Part shown: piece after piece, positions 45,289 to 57,926 of the stretch
How the letters are laid out: each line of letters starts with the position of its first letter
Position numbering within the stretch: the stretch's first letter is position 1
Source: Adineta vaga
Taxonomy: Eukaryota; Rotifera
DNA length: 64,000 bases
NCBI GenBank assembly: GCA_021613535.1
Contig: CP075493.1
Coordinates: 12,772,001-12,836,000 of the forward strand
Direction: 5' to 3'
Notes under the pieces: model-generated
Told to the model about the DNA's origin: nothing
What the model saw: only the letters and a program-made list of their open reading frames with translations
The model's database searches: none
Made by a program: the position numbers and the translations under genes

Positions 45289-45858
45289 TTCTGCGAGCTA
45301 TATAGTTTTACCTGTGTCCTGTAGAATAACGAATATAGGAAAAAATCGTTTCTTATTTATATAAATATTTTGGAGAGAATGAAGAATCGTTTTAAAGACT
45401 TTTATCCTAATCAAATAGACAAAAGTATTATACACTAAACACTATTCTCAAGTTTTATTAGTTCTTAGATTTAAAATATATGAAGTTATGCATAATCTAT
45501 ACTGTATTATATATCAGGAAACTTTTATAATCGAATTTGTTCTCGATTCAACAACGAAAATATTTATTTTAGTATAGATTCTAGATTTCACAAAAGAACA
45601 TAATCTTTCTATCATATTATACAACGGAGAAGGAAAGAAATCGATAATATAATCGTACACCCTTTAACTTAAGACAAAAAAGAGAGAGAAGAGCATAGAA
45701 ATTTGTTTTGTTTATATATACACCATGCTGACGATACACAAAACAACCGACCAGTTGTGTGTCGTCGTCATTCTCTTTTCTTTCTTTATCTCCTATATTC
45801 ATTTATATCTTATTTTTGTTCACATTGACAACGAATAAAAGTACGCTTGTTATAAACT
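45289..45858. other. intergenic between divergent genes, no gene seen
   Basis: AT-rich putative shared promoter region of the small secreted protein (minus) and the aspartate decarboxylase (plus). No supported reading frame. Confidence 0.4.
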
Positions 45859-47543
<1,685 letters not shown>

Positions 47544-48491
47544 TATTTCTAGAGTGAACGTATCTGTGTAAGATTATTTACTAAAATAAAAGATTTTTCA
47601 TTGATATAATATGATGAAATTTCAATAAAACGAACAGATTAGTAGAAAAGGTGACCATATCTTCTGAATGTCTTTAAGCGTTCTGAATTACGTGATTTTT
47701 GTTATTTCTTAATTTTCCCAAGCTAATATCTTTTACATGATAACGTCATTACCAAACTACAGAATATGATTATTAAAATCATGAGCTAAGTATAAAATCA
47801 TTTGATTTGGAGACAAAGTTATGTTTCTGCGCACACAGTAACATTCAATAAATAAATTTCATAAATATCTTCCAGATCAAAGGCATTCGTCAAAATTAAT
47901 AAATAAGAAGTGCGTAGAAAAAGAACAAATTTAGATTATCTAATAATTAGATGTCGTTTTGTTTCAGCTCTCATTATGTATAGTACATATTTTGTTTATT
48001 GCAAAATCGATGCCGTCACTTTGGTATTTACCTTTATTTAATAAATGCAACACAACACTAAGTACCTTTTACTGTTGAGTAAAAGCTAAATTATATATCG
48101 TGGATAATAACCTTTTAGATGACAGGAAGTAACAGATAAAAATCGACGAGATCATTTTGTGAGTCATTATTTTTAAAAAAGCTTGTCTTTTTTGATTCGC
48201 AAGTTTTTGGTCTGGCCACCCTGATTCACATTCTCGATGTCAAATCAGAAATTTATAGAAAAAAAACGAGTGTCAATTTGATCAATGGCTGTGGTCCCAA
48301 GGGACCGAAAGTGATGCTTCAGTCTCATAACTTTAGAGTTGTGTTAACCACTGATCACGGCTCGTCTTTTATGTTTCATATCGAAAACATATATAAGTTG
48401 TGTGCTGTTGCATGTTGTGCAATTCTTTTTCTTCCTTTCCTATGTTATGAAATTTATGCGCAAATGCAAAAGAAAAGATTCGAACCACTCA
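47544..48491. other. convergent intergenic gap
   Basis: Mostly featureless AT-rich DNA. The exception is a structured block near 48287-48362, listed separately. Confidence 0.4.
48287..48362 (+). other. tRNA-like structured remnant, weak
   Basis: The ends GGCTGTG and CACGGCT can pair as a 7-bp acceptor-like stem with two G-T pairs. GGTCCC-AA-GGGACC forms a hairpin in the D-arm place. TCAGTCTCATAA equals the anticodon arm of eukaryotic elongator tRNA-Met, as I recall. The T arm and B box are not recognisable, so this is at most a decayed tRNA or a tRNA-derived repeat. Confidence 0.25.
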
Positions 48492-49511
48492 TCACTGTTC
48501 TCGTTCGTTATAGGGTAAAATGACGTCATGACGTCTCCGTTGAATAGATTCGACCAATATTCCACCTTGTGGTACTATTTGATTGTGTTGAAATCTTTTC
48601 CAAATCATACTTTTTAGTTGTGATGTGAAAATAACCATTACAAAACTAATGGCACAGACTGATAAATTAATTGAAAACCATTCGATACGATAAAAAAGTG
48701 GATGTTCTATGCCTGTTATATAAAACATAAGCAAAATAATCAGGCCCGGCGCTCCGAGTATGACTAATAGACTGGTTATTATGAGAATACGTTTGATTAC
48801 AACTAAATCACGTTTTTGACGTTGTTTAACTATGAATGATTGATTAGTCGGTTGTTGACGAAGAAATACAAAAATGCGTAAATATATCAATGATAAATTC
48901 AAAAGAGGAATTACATAAATATAAAATAACAACCATAGTGTACTACGAGTATTTGTGAAATAGAAAGAACAATAATATTCTCTTGAAAGATAGATAATAT
49001 CATGCCAGAACATAAGCGGACTAAAAACAATACAAATGAGAATAAATTCAATCGGAAATAGAATTGTATAAAACCAAACATTTTGTAGCCATTTATATTT
49101 TGTATATACAATTCGACACAGACGAAAAAATGCCTACGAAACAAATGATTATTGGTTTTGTCGTTCATGAAGTTATACTACCTGATTAACAAAACTACAA
49201 TACAAAGCACAAAGGCAAATAATCATCAGATATCCCATAAAAATACATCGAGATGTATTGAAGTTTTGTTCATAGAGATCACCTAAGAGTGTTTGAATAT
49301 TGAATGAAACCATTATTGTGGCTTGGATGAACAGCAATAGATAAATATGAATGCATAGAATAATCACAGTTTTATCTTCTTGTTTTATACGTATGTTATA
49401 GAGATGATAAATAATGAGAATAAATATGATAAACGAAGTGAAAATTGCCAAGATACCAACACAAAGTGTAGCGATATTTAGTGCATATCCAATACTGTTG
49501 AGATTCATCAT
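48492..49511 (-). CDS. divergent rhodopsin-like G-protein-coupled receptor
   Basis: Two exons on the minus strand, 49511-49182 and 49133-48492, separated by a 48-nt intron; about 324 residues. TM1 is ATLCVGILAIFTSFIIFIL, TM2 IILCIHIYLLLFIQATIM, and TM3 FMGYLMIICLCALYCSFVNQ runs into AFFRLCRIVYTKY. The DRY site is therefore replaced by R-L-C-R, as in several rotifer orphan receptors. TM4 (FYTILFPIEFILICIVF), TM5 (LWLLFYIYVIPLLNLSLIY), TM6 (ILIITSLLVILGAPGLIIL) and TM7 (FSINLSVCAISFVMVIFTSQ) follow. Splicing inside the TM3 end is also seen in the receptor at 29236. The ligand is unknown. Confidence 0.78.
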
Positions 49512-50169
49512 TTGAATAATTATTCTCAAAAATGATGTACTTAAAATACACAATAAGTTAAGAACATCTGAAGAAGTGCTACTTCAGATTAATTGTCTTT
49601 TTATTTTGATTATATCAACAACTAGATTATGAAAGAATTTTTTATAGGAAGTTTTTAATATTCTTAATTGGACTTTAAGTCTAATATGATAATGATGGAC
49701 TTTTATAGATATTGAGGGTGTTGAAAGAGCATCGAGCTATCGCTTAATTGTTTCAAGTTTTTTAAGTTTAATCTATCTATCGCTAAAAATAATTATACCT
49801 GTATTCAAAGAATAGTAATACGTAGGTGTTCGACTAGGTCATGAAATACATCCTTCTATTTTATCAAGTTGTTTATCTCTTACTAATTTCAACGAACTTT
49901 AATTGAAAAATTTGTTTTAATAAGTCATACAAAACAAGCTTGTTTACAAGCAAATATCAAATAATGTTGTTTTTTGTCGATATTGCAATGAGGTATACCG
50001 ATTTTGTTGTGTTATTGATAAAATAATATACCATTCCATAAATTATATCTTCAATCTTGAAATTTTCTCGTTTTTAAACAAAATAAAGAAAAAATAATGG
50101 AAAACGTTTGAGAATTTTTGCAATCTAACAAACGAGAGGACGAGTGATACCCATGATAGTGGATATGCA
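49512..50169. other. intergenic, no gene seen
   Basis: AT-rich spacer upstream of the GPCR (minus strand). No supported reading frame. Confidence 0.4.
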
Positions 50170-50535
50170 TCAACATTTGAAGGTAAGATTTCCAAATAAG
50201 ATAGTGATGCTCAATGAAATAAAGAATATATCAACAATTTGATGCCTGAATAGTAAAAAAAACCTTTTTTTCAATTGAGATTGTGGTAAATGACTATCAA
50301 ATAATAATTCAATTAATAAGGCCGCCGAACATTGATCGAGAAATAATGTTTGTAAATGTTCATCTATATGCATTGGATAACAAAACATTGTTTCACAATC
50401 GTATGTTAAACAAGTGACAATTTTCAAATAAAAGGAACACAATTGATGAAAACGATTAAGAACTCGAAAAACGACGTGAAAATCAAGAATATCATCATAA
50501 ACATCCGAATGTAATCGACCGTAACTACAAATCAA
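50170..50535 (-). pseudogene. possible isolated 3' exon, unrecognised
   Basis: An open frame of about 120 codons lacks an ATG at its start and follows TTTGTAG, which could be a splice acceptor. The product reads YGRLHSDVYDDILDFHVVF and later DEHLQTLFLDQCSAALLIEL, amphipathic and Cys-containing, and ends in a hydrophobic tail. No upstream exon is apparent, so it may be a gene fragment. No domain recognised. Confidence 0.25.
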
Positions 50536-50626
50536 AAGTAAATGAATGCATATTAAGTAATAATGAAGAATTATAAATTAATGTTTTAAAATAATCATAT
50601 GGAATATCTTCAATCATAACAAACAA

Positions 50627-50643
50627 CCCACACCCACACCCTC
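50627..50643. repeat. telomere-like CCCACA tract
   Basis: CCCACACCCACACCCTC is followed about 28 bases later by GCATCTTGAAGATGTAGGTGTG. This has the same CATCTTG plus GGTGTG pairing seen at the inverted repeat 8942-9000, in degenerate form. Confidence 0.55.
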
Positions 50644-50920
50644 TTTGATTGAATGTGATTAAAAAAAGGGGCATCTTGAAGATGTAGGTGTGCACACGAT
50701 TGTAACTCTTAATAATTCGACATATGTTTGATTTTACGATCAACAATGTGAATAAATTCCTACGTTGAAAAAGTATTTATCTATTGCTTGAAAGAATACC
50801 ATGAAGCACATGGATATCTACCTGTCTACTGTAAAAAATTGATAAAAGTACTTTTTAAAGATGACCTTTTGATATGATATAAATAAAAAGCAACATTTCA
50901 TTTTTTCAACCTAAGAAAAA

Positions 50921-53057
50921 ATGATCATCAACTATTCGATTTTGCTTATTATTAATTTGTCTTTCATCCAAAGTAACGAGCCAAAAAGTATTAAAAATGA
51001 TCTTTCTCGATCATTATCTATGGATGAAGCATATTTAATTGTACACAATACAAATTATTCAAATAATATTACATTATTTGGAAATAAAATCGTATGCGAA
51101 TATTGTAATCTTGAAAAACTGACCATGGTTGCTCCAAATAAAAATCATACTCTAATTATTGATACAAACTATGCATATGATTTAGAAGTACACTCATCGA
51201 TATCTAATATAACTTTATTATGTAAGTTTATTTCATATAAATTCAATGAACATGGTACATATGTATTGAATTTCGTGCATAATGCATCATTGGAAAGTAG
51301 ATGCACTATTGAACAAATTGGGAATTTAAGTTCTTATTCGACACCTGTTATCCTGGGTATTTTATTCGTGATTGTCTACACCGTCCTAGTTCAACTTTGG
51401 AAACATATAGATTATCGTCGATACTTTAAACATTTTCATCGATTACTAAACGAAAATCTTAATAGAACTCGACCAAATTTATCTCAAGGTATCAATATAT
51501 CTGATGAAACTACTGCTCCAGATACTGTTGATACTACCAATCATGTACCCAAAAGTCAATCGCGGATGAAACGTCTTCGTTCGTTAGATACGTTTCGAGG
51601 ATTTTCTTTGATGGTGATGATCTTTGTTAATTATGGTGGTATGTATTGGATATCTGGGAATATAACACTTAATCTTTCTTATAGGTGGTGGTTATTGGTT
51701 TTTTGATCATTCAAGTAAGTTAGAAAAAAACTCAAAGAGTTCCTATTTCTGTATTATATAGCTTGGAATGGATTGACACTTGCTGATCTTGTCTTTCCTT
51801 GGTTTACTTGGATGATGGGAGTTTCCATTGTTCTTTCGCAACGATCTCTTCGTTTGAAAAATGTACGAAAACGAACTATGTTATGGAAGATTTGTCGACG
51901 AACTATTATTCTCATTCTTCTAGGTAAATAATCAATGTTTTTCTTATTTTTAAAATTTACAAAGGTAATTTAGGATTATGTGAACAACCTCATTTAATGA
52001 AATTCAAAGATCTTCGTTTTTGTGGTGTTCTTCAACGATTAGCAACGTGTTATTTTTTTACCGCAATACTTGTTCTTATCTTTGACAAAGATGTGAAACC
52101 AGACACGACATCATCCTCTGCTGGTAAGTGATCGTGATCGATACTTTTTATTTACATTGTTATATGGTTTTAGATGATTATCAACGAGAACAATCATTAC
52201 GCATTGAATTATACAGGAATATTTTTCAATATTGGCTTCAATGGTTATTTGTTATCTTGTTAGTGATTATTTGGATTTTAATCACGTTTCTTCTTCATGT
52301 TCCCGATTGTCCAACAGGCTATTTAGGTCCTGGTGGAAAACATAATCATGAAAAATATTGGAATTGTACTGGAGGTACGATTTTAGGAAAGAAAAATGTT
52401 TATATAACATTGATTGTTTTGTAGGAGTTGCTGGATATATAGATCGATTGATTCTAGGGAAGTCTCATCTATATAATGAACCGACTTGTAAAGAAATTTA
52501 TTCTACGAAAATACCGTATGATCCAGAAGGTAAGAACGATTGTTTATTCGTAATATATGTTGTTCTTTCAAGGTATTTTGGGTAATTTAACGGGAATTCT
52601 TCTCTGTTATCTTGGTGTACAAGCTGGCCATATTTTTATTCATTCTACTCGTGTTTCTCGTATCTGTCTTCAATGGTTTGCATGGAGTATTATTTGTGGT
52701 TGTTTTGGTCTTGGTCTATCCCAAGGTGGTCAATCGGATAGTTGGATTCCAATCAATAAAAATCTTTGGTCATTAACATTTGTTTTCACTCTAGCTAGTT
52801 TAGCTTTTCTCATTCTTCCTATTCTCTATCTTCTTGTCGATGTTCGTCAATGGTTTACTGGTGCTCCATTTGTTTGGTTAGGAATGAATTCTATTGCGAT
52901 TTACATGTGTCATGGTCTCTTTGGAGTTAGTTTTTTCGTACAATTTGATGTCAAGAACACTCATGCTGCACAATTAGCAATGAACCTTTATGGTGCATTC
53001 TTCTGGTCATTGATTGCCGGTTTGATGTATCATAAGAAAGTTTTTATTGCCATTTGA
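50921..53057 (+). CDS. HGSNAT: heparan-alpha-glucosaminide N-acetyltransferase
   Basis: Seven exons: 50921-51638, 51685-51714 (30 nt), 51762-51923, 51965-52123, 52174-52374, 52425-52529 and 52573-53057. The signal peptide MIINYSILLIINLSFIQS is followed by a lumenal domain with N-glycosylation sites, then the first membrane helix (VILGILFVIVYTVLV) and the conserved core (LRSLDTFRGFSLMVMIFVNY). GGYWFFDHS, carried by the 30-nt exon, continues into TWNGLTLADLVFPWF. The His in this segment corresponds to the acetyl-accepting His of human HGSNAT, as I recall. The end FVWLGMNSIAIYMCHG matches the family. Role: lysosomal membrane enzyme that moves acetyl from cytosolic acetyl-CoA to terminal glucosamine of heparan sulfate. 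All frames join cleanly. Confidence 0.92.
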
Positions 53058-53167
53058 TTATCTCCTTATGAAATATGTCGATTGACTTGCATATCTTTTC
53101 AAAAAAAAGTTTTCTTATACGAAACCATCTATGAAAATCAATGAATATTAGAATTTATTTCGAGGAG

Positions 53168-53646
53168 TTAATATGTGATAATCCAAAGAATAATAGTGAA
53201 AACTAAGAATAAACCAAAGGAGCTCGAAAGAACAACACCCGTATTACATGCATCGTCTGTACAACAATTTTGAAAGTAACCTGTACCATCAACAACAAGA
53301 TTGTATTCAGCGCAAGAATCAGTAGGAGATGATCCTCGTCCTACTAAAATTACTTTTCCACGAGATAGTGTAGTTATTTTCTAAAACCAATATTTTATAG
53401 AATTAAACAAAATTATAGACTATTGAATCGAGTTACTAACTGTGCAAGAACATCCCGATGCACAAGATTGAATAGTGACGAGATTTGTTGGATCAGGACA
53501 ATTTGAACAGACATAACATTTCAAACCATAAATTGCTTGTTGCGAAGCTTAAACAAAAATATTCTAATAATTGATTTACAATCTAAAGAGAACTAACCGA
53601 AGAGAAGAAGAAGAGCAAAGGTCATACCACGAAGTGATGCAGCCAT
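53168..53646 (-). CDS. Ly6/uPAR-type GPI-anchored three-finger protein
   Basis: Three exons on the minus strand: 53646-53598, 53547-53441 and 53380-53168, total 122 codons. The signal peptide MAASLRGMTFALLLLFA is encoded by exon 1 and the first bases of exon 2. The mature chain has the Ly6 cysteine pattern: LKCYVCSNC, then C-x-x-x-C-x-C, then SCAEYN, and the closing NCCTDDACN (CCxxDxCN box). The C-terminal hydrophobic tail (LFLVFTIILWIIT) after a Ser-rich site fits a GPI-anchor signal. Such proteins sit on the outer cell surface and modulate receptors or adhesion; the partner is unknown. It was too fragmented by introns to appear as one open frame. It is convergent with HGSNAT, about 110 bp apart. 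Confidence 0.8.
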
Positions 53647-54138
53647 TGTATAGAAATAATTTGATCCGACTAACAGTATTTATTCTGAAGGTTGACATAC
53701 ATTTTTGTATGCTTTCTTTTTTAAAACATTATTAAAATAAAACGAAGGTGATAGGACAACATCATTCCGTTCTGACCAATAAAATGATCAAATATTGTTT
53801 TCACTTGGTACTACCCAAAGTAGAAAATCAGTCATGTTATCTTCAAATAAATAACTTAATCGTTTATTTCATTTGTCTAATCTCGTGGTTCTTTTTCTCC
53901 TCGTATAGTCATCTGTCGAGCAAGAATTTTTTCTTCTCATATCACCACCACACGTTCGGTGAAATAAAAATGACGTTGTAATACATTTTACATCGAAATG
54001 ACACCCTGACACTAGTCATCTATGAGTAATGGCTTATTTTTTTGACGAGAACGGCAAACGAGAAAGAATTAAATATGCAGTAAAGCATCGTTTTTTATAT
54101 TAATAAAATAAGAAGTGTGAAAAAACCTTGATACAACT
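53647..54138. other. intergenic between divergent genes, no gene seen
   Basis: AT-rich. The open frame at 53748-53981 has no domain and is not called. Confidence 0.35.
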
Positions 54139-54146
54139 ATAAATAT
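54139..54146 (+). promoter_or_regulatory. TATA box of the PIN-like zinc-finger gene
   Basis: TATAAATA, 47 nt upstream of the TSS-proximal part of the gene and 54 nt from the ATG at 54193. Confidence 0.4.
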
Positions 54147-54192
54147 ATGCAAGAAGAGCAACGGTGAAAGAAAATATAATTTTTTACTCGAA

Positions 54193-55062
54193 ATGTCGTC
54201 GAACTCATCTCGACTCTTCTTATTTGATTGTGACGGTGGTCGTAGTAATCTGTTTTTGGAATTTCCAAAAAATCAAATTCCAAGCACTGATGAATTATAC
54301 CTATTTTGGAATAATACCGACGAAAATATCAATAAAAAATTACAACAATTGAAAGTCAGTGACAACATTCATTTGGTACCCAGTTATAAAAAAAATGTTA
54401 AGGATTCAGCAGATGGAAAATTAATCTATTTTCTTGGTAAATTAGCAACTAAATATGATACAATCACCATCGTTGGAGGTGGTGATCGCATCTATGAAGA
54501 GGTAATCGACGCTGTGAAAGCTGATTATCCTGAAAAGAATATTAAATTGAAAGAAATTCAATATCCTAGCAGTTCGGAATTAATTGCAATATTAAATTTT
54601 ACTCCTAGAGATGCTATTATTCGTATCGTACCAAATCAACGAATTCGTTGTCCTGAATGTCCTAAAAAATCAAAAACATATCTTCCAGCTGGACTTCGCA
54701 GTCATTTATTAGGATCAAAACGACATTCTAAGAAAATTATAGAAGTATCTGAAAATCATTTAAGTAGTCCGAAAAATTCATTGTCTTGTTCAACAGCAGA
54801 AATAAAGTTAATCCATCCATCATTACAACAAGGAATATTAGAAACCTCCAGAAAGTCCAAAAAATGCCCATTATGTTTAGCATCATGCAAACAAAAATAC
54901 AAAGCAATTACATTATACGAACATTTGAAAAAAAAACATCCCCAATGCAATGACGTCAAAATTCAATGCTGTAATAAACAGATTACCTATGATAGCCTAG
55001 ATCAATTTCGTCAGCATGCTCTTACCGATCCATTTAATATGACATATAAAATATATGCTTAG
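54193..55062 (+). CDS. PIN-like nuclease-fold protein with C2H2-type fingers
   Basis: Intronless, 289 residues. Residues about 8-120 look like a NYN/PIN-like Rossmannoid domain: FLFDCDGGRSNLFLEF with the first acidic site, strand ELYLFWNN, NVKDSADGKLIYFLGKLA with the central acidic pair, and DTITIVGGGDRIYEEVI with the late Asp. Two zinc-finger-like units follow: RCPECPKKSKTYLPAGLRSH...H (about residues 152-180) and KCPLCLASCKQKYKAITLYE...H (about 222-250), plus a degenerate third (QCCNKQITYDSLDQFRQH). PIN/NYN enzymes cut RNA, and fingers could target nucleic acid; the combination is inferred from wording only. A role in RNA turnover or defence is possible but unproven. Single exon with a TATA box upstream. 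Confidence 0.62.
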   Translation: MSSNSSRLFLFDCDGGRSNLFLEFPKNQIPSTDELYLFWNNTDENINKKLQQLKVSDNIHLVPSYKKNVKDSADGKLIYFLGKLATKYDTITIVGGGDRIYEEVIDAVKADYPEKNIKLKEIQYPSSSELIAILNFTPRDAIIRIVPNQRIRCPECPKKSKTYLPAGLRSHLLGSKRHSKKIIEVSENHLSSPKNSLSCSTAEIKLIHPSLQQGILETSRKSKKCPLCLASCKQKYKAITLYEHLKKKHPQCNDVKIQCCNKQITYDSLDQFRQHALTDPFNMTYKIYA

Positions 55063-55178
55063 ATTTTATATTACAAGAGACATCTTTTTTATTCTGTAAT
55101 GCAGTGTTATTTTTAAAGCAAACATCTAAAAATATTATTAAACTAGAATGAAGTAATAAAATTGATTTCTTCTCAATA

Positions 55179-56476
55179 TTGACTGTCCTTTTCTTTTTCT
55201 TCCTCGATGGATTACATGCGCTTGAATCTTTCGTGTGGTTAAATGATCGTTTTAAACATCTTCTTTTCGCATTCATACATTCCATTAAGTCTCAGTTTTT
55301 CACTGACATCATTCGTTGTTTTTCAACGTCGTTCCTCACTTATTGCTCAGTTGGACGTAGTACATCGAATTGTCTCACTTCATCTAAAAGATCCAGCGCA
55401 CAATGGCCACTTTCTGACATCATTCCCTATCGCCTCTTCTTTCTAACTATTGATGTACATATCGAACGAGGACTCATACCTCCTGAAAATACTCTTCATT
55501 TAGTATTTAGTTTAACTATGTTGAAGTATTGTCAAATATCATTCAGTGACTTGTACTCTGTCCGTAGATCATCGATCTGTATTGATCAATGCAGTAATAT
55601 TGAACATTTTGTGACCGATCAATAATAGCAAGGTGTTTACCTAATTTAACTCACGTCTCTCTTAAAATTGACACAAATTTTGATGGTTTTGAGATATTTG
55701 CTATCAATTATTGTAGTCAAATGCAGGTTTTACGTTTCAATAATGATAACAACTCTAGGAATACAGATATATTAGATGCTTATCGTTGGGAACAGCTGAT
55801 CTTTCAACATATGCTTGATTTGCGTGTATTTAACATTCAGTGTTGGTATTTATTAAATCCACAAAATTCTACATATAGCAATGAAAAATTCATTCTGGCT
55901 CAAACGTCAGTGGTATTTTGATTATGATGATGATGTGCACGAACATGGTTATGGAGCAATCTTTTACTCGATGAAACCTTACTGGTAAAGACAATAAACT
56001 AATTATATAAGAATAACTTACACTTCCTATTTGCTTGCAGGAGACACACTTATAAATTGAATGAAAATGTGCACGTACTGAAACTGAATTTAATTCTGTT
56101 CATCATCTAAAAATACAAGGATCCCATTAAATGATTACCAACTGTTCATTGCGATTTTTAAACATTAGCAATTTAACTCTTTGTATTACTGATCGTGGAA
56201 GTGATTCTAGTTTATCATAGACTTGAATTATTTCATCCCATTGGTACAACTAACACAATTAACTGTGAACTGCAAAGATTTTTCCATTACGACCCTATAG
56301 TTGAATTGATGCATCGTTCACTGAATATTCGTATATTAACGTTTTCTTCAAATACATTTTGTTTATCTAAATACCATCAGTATGAAAAATTTGGACGCAA
56401 ATATATTTCTTTTGGTAGTCAACATTGGAAAATTTTTATTCTTTCACTTCTTTTCTTTATTTTAGAATCAATATAA
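55179..56476 (+). pseudogene. F-box/LRR-like gene remnant
   Basis: Broken pieces of a typical bdelloid F-box protein. The F-box region has ALESFVWLNDRFKHLLFAFI. After that the text moves between frames: IVSLHLKDP, then PYRLFFLTIDVHIERGLI. The LRR-like centre reads NYCSQMQVLRFNND and QHMLDLRVFNIQCWYL, then a late part WYFDYDDDVHEHGYGAIFYS, again in another frame. Stops or shifts occur at least four times with no intron that would explain them. This family is distinct from the one-repeat-per-exon F-box genes. Family assignment rests on pattern resemblance. Confidence 0.55.
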
Positions 56477-57533
56477 TTATTTAGCTTCCAATTTAGATAA
56501 ACATAAACGAAAAATATTCTGAGGAGCATCGTCCATACTATCATAGCATGGAAAATAATTAACATCGACAACGGCATAGTCGTTGGTATTTGAAACTTTC
56601 AAAATATCAATACTAAGAAGATTGAGTTGAAATTGTTCTCGAACAAGATGAGCAATATTTTGAAGGCGAGTTTCGTCGATTATTTTTGCAGATGGTGAAA
56701 TTCCATTTTGATTTTTTGATAATTCATCATTTGAATCGAGTCCTGATACATCAAGAGAATTAAAGGCAATTGTATCATGTATTTTTTCATTTTTCAGATT
56801 ACGAACAGATTTTCGTTCGACTACTTGAAAGATATCTTTACCCACTAGAAAAAAAAATAAAACAAAATATATGATTTTCTTCTAATTGAAATGCAACAGT
56901 TCACATACCAACATTAATCTTAAATAGAACTGCATCATGTTCTATGAATTGTTGTAAAATACATGGTCGATTACATTCTGTTAGATGTTCTTTGTCAAAT
57001 ACAATTTTATGATAATGTGAACTTAATGGTGCATCACATTTCAATGGTTTACAAATAAGCGGAAAATTAATACTTAATTTAGCTAATGATGACTCTATGT
57101 CATGTTCGTCATCGTCTTCCAACACACGTAAATACGGAGGAACATGAAAGACATTAGCTCCTTTAGCTGCTGCATCACTTAAAATACAATATTGTTCGTA
57201 ACGATCGAGTAATGGAAAGATTTTATCAGGAGAATCGATAATAATGGTTTTTGGGCTTTGCATACGTAAATAATCGAGTAATTGAAGCCATGCTGGATCG
57301 ACTGTTTCACAAATAATATCACTTAGAGTATGAATAATTAAATCAAATGAAGGAGAATTGTTTTTTTCCTTTAGATATTGATTAAAAAACTCGTCATTTA
57401 ATTCTGTTGTTGCAATTTGTGCTTGTCCACATAGCTCAAGGAAAACATCGAAACGTAATTCTTCAAATTTCACTGGTGGAACAAAATACGCTAGATGAAA
57501 TCGAAAGGATTTCAATGTTTTATCCGAATCCAT
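56477..57533 (-). CDS. ITPK1: inositol-tetrakisphosphate 1-kinase
   Basis: Two exons on the minus strand, 57533-56909 and 56844-56477, with a 64-nt intron; about 330 residues. The ITPK1 ATP-grasp fold is visible: an N-terminal lobe (LAYFVPPVKFEEL; SFDLIIHTLSD), IIDSPDKIFPLLDRYEQYCIL, the lysine strand FPLICKPLKCDAPLSSHYHKI, the hinge region CILQQFIEHDAVLFKINV and VGKDIFQVVERKSVRNL. The metal-binding end is NLLSIDILKV...YAVVDVNYFPCYD (Asp/Asn). Length matches animal ITPK1. Reaction: phosphorylation of inositol tris- and tetrakisphosphates in the cytosol on the way to InsP5/InsP6. The key ATP-grasp residues look intact. Confidence 0.88.
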
Positions 57534-57926
57534 TAGTAATATGAAAACAAAAATAAAAACAACTTGTTTATCAAATACAACTCAAAACGTAAGTGACGAA
57601 AATTGTACTTATGTTTTTCTTTCTTGCTCACACAACGCTTAGCAATATTTTAGAATGAAGGATATGCTTATTAAGAAATGCGTAATATCGCTACCTGCAT
57701 ATATTTATACAGTCCTTATTTTGTTATCAATGAGTATTCGATGCAGTTACTCATTTAGAAAGTTTTATTTTCTATAAAGAAACGTGCGTATATATTGTAA
57801 AGGTGGGTGTTCTTTTTACATGGCTATTGACTCATGGTCGCTTGCATAAACTGTATACTCATACAGGGGTTTTTAAGTCGAATGTTTTTACACAAACATT
57901 TGTGAGCAAAACTTCTTGCAGTGAAT
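57534..57926. other. intergenic between divergent genes
   Basis: AT-rich promoter region for ITPK1 (minus) and the IucA/IucC-like gene (plus); ATATTTATACAG near 57701. No gene seen. Confidence 0.35.

Noticed and set aside
53748-53981. 77-codon plus-strand open frame
   Set aside because: Hydrophobic but unsupported; lies in the promoter side of the Ly6-type gene.
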